A DNA stretch of 40,352 nucleotides from an uncultured Erysipelotrichaceae bacterium (lineage in GTDB: Bacteria; Bacillota_I; Bacilli_A; Erysipelotrichales; Erysipelotrichaceae), in the NCBI GenBank assembly GCA_902803785.1, contig CADCRE010000031.1, positions 1 through 40,352 of the forward strand, read 5' to 3'. Positions 39,550 to 40,352 of the stretch are shown here, in pieces. The notes below the pieces were generated by a model, which was not told the DNA's origin, made no database searches, and saw only the letters and a program-made list of their open reading frames with translations. Within the stretch, counting starts at the first letter, position 1. Each line of letters starts with the position of its first letter. The position numbers and the translations under genes were made by a program.

Positions 39550-40056
39550 ATGAAAACACTGATCGCTTATTTTTCCCATGTCGGAGAAAACCTGCAGAAC
39601 AATGAGATCGTCGTTCTGGAAAAGGGAAATACGGAAGTCGTCGCTGAAAAGATCGCGGCACTGACCGGCGGAGATCTCTACAAGATTGAAGAGGACGAAC
39701 CGTATCCGTATTCCTATGACGACTGTCTCAGAAGATCCAGAAGAGAGGATGAGAACAATGAGCATCCGGCTCTGAAGGCAGGCATGAAACTCAACATGGA
39801 TGAATATGACACCATCTACCTCGGTTTCCCGATCTGGTATCGGACCTATCCGCGTGTCGTCGCTTCCTTCCTGGATGCCTATGATCTCTCCGGCAAGACC
39901 GTTAGACCGTTCTGTACCAACGATGAAGGTACGTTCGGTATCTCGCTTTTGGAGATGCAGGGAGCTTTGAAGGGCGCAACGATCACAGACGGACTGGCGA
40001 TCCGCGGTGTCAGCGTACATGATTCGGACGATCGGATCAAGGCGTTCGTCGGATAG
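39550..40056 (+). CDS. Flavodoxin
   Basis: A 168-residue flavodoxin-fold protein. It starts KTLIAYFSHVGEN, an FMN-loop-like segment, with TIYLGFPIWYRTYPRVVASFL in the middle, the second FMN-contact region of flavodoxin-like NAD(P)H-quinone or nitroreductase relatives. It carries electrons or reduces quinone-like compounds; the partner is unknown. TTAGGAGA lies upstream. It ends two bases before the next ATG, so they are co-transcribed. Confidence 0.9.
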   Translation: MKTLIAYFSHVGENLQNNEIVVLEKGNTEVVAEKIAALTGGDLYKIEEDEPYPYSYDDCLRRSRREDENNEHPALKAGMKLNMDEYDTIYLGFPIWYRTYPRVVASFLDAYDLSGKTVRPFCTNDEGTFGISLLEMQGALKGATITDGLAIRGVSVHDSDDRIKAFVG

Positions 40057-40058
40057 TT

Positions 40059-40352
40059 ATGAAAAGAAAAGACGCAGTACTGCTGAATGATCCGGATCCG
40101 TTTCATTCCATCGTTCCCTATGTGATGCCGAAACGTACGGAAGCGGAAGTATCCACGACCTGTACCTTTGACATTACAGATCTTCTGGAATTCACAAAGA
40201 AGCATAACGAAGAGAACGGAACGAACTACAAACTGTTCCATTGCATCTGTACGGCAGTCGCAAGGACGATCTATCACCGTCCGAAGATGAATATCTTCAT
40301 CGCCGGAAGGAAGTTCTGGCAGAGGAATGATATCACCCTGTCCTTCGTCGCG
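40059..40352 (+). CDS. CAT/2-oxoacid dehydrogenase E2-fold acyltransferase, partial
   Basis: The first 98 residues of a gene cut by the window end. Segments such as DPFHSIVPYVMPKRTEAEVS, TKKHNEENGTNYKLFHCICTAVART and RKFWQRNDITLSFVA match small stand-alone acyltransferases related to the catalytic domain of dehydrogenase E2 subunits and chloramphenicol acetyltransferase. The active-site His lies beyond the window. No Shine-Dalgarno site is visible; translation is probably coupled to the flavodoxin, two bases away. Confidence 0.78.
   Translation, partial: MKRKDAVLLNDPDPFHSIVPYVMPKRTEAEVSTTCTFDITDLLEFTKKHNEENGTNYKLFHCICTAVARTIYHRPKMNIFIAGRKFWQRNDITLSFVA

Noticed and set aside
1-40352. Mobile element, phage or defence island
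   Set aside because: I found no transposase, integrase, phage gene, restriction or toxin-antitoxin gene and no flanking target duplications; the region reads as ordinary chromosome.

Overview
This is a dense bacterial chromosomal window of moderate GC. I infer a Firmicute of the Erysipelotrichia type from the gene families, the Shine-Dalgarno sites and the style of the surface protein; no rRNA or marker gene proves it. I count 28 complete genes (one of them split by a frameshift) and one gene cut by the right edge. I see no tRNA, rRNA, CRISPR array, insertion sequence or phage gene, and no gap over 300 bases without a gene.

Layout. 1-8067: a MarR-type regulator, with a near-consensus promoter and a perfect operator palindrome, leads two tandem heterodimeric ABC exporters. 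8105-13933: cyclophilin (minus), glutamate dehydrogenase, S9 peptidase, GtrA and Nudix proteins (minus) and a diacylglycerol-kinase-like protein. 13965-18429: a DUF937 protein (minus) and a third heterodimeric ABC exporter. 18492-22175: patatin-like phospholipase, pyruvate kinase and an MFS transporter (minus). 22419-25497: a large surface protein with a signal peptide, MBG-like domains, a Pro/Thr stalk and an unusual three-helix acidic C-terminus; its reading frame is broken near the start.

25600-40352 is mostly nucleoside metabolism: a fucose-isomerase-like protein with cytidine deaminase, a nucleoside hydrolase (minus), a divergent S-adenosylhomocysteine-hydrolase-like protein, an MtaD-type deaminase, a nucleoside phosphorylase, a YczE-like membrane protein, a pyrimidine nucleoside phosphorylase, a complete BMP-type nucleoside ABC importer, a uridine phosphorylase, a flavodoxin and the start of a CAT/E2-fold acyltransferase. 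Together these could import nucleosides, deaminate them, split them and feed ribose phosphate to glycolysis.

The most interesting point is the S-adenosylhomocysteine-hydrolase-like protein. Several substrate-contacting residues differ from canonical enzymes, and it lies beside a deaminase and a phosphorylase. This suggests, but does not prove, a route through a deaminated (inosyl) thionucleoside. A second theme is gene starts: four genes, and probably a fifth, have a -10 box 6-8 bases before the ATG and no Shine-Dalgarno site, so they are likely read from leaderless mRNAs.
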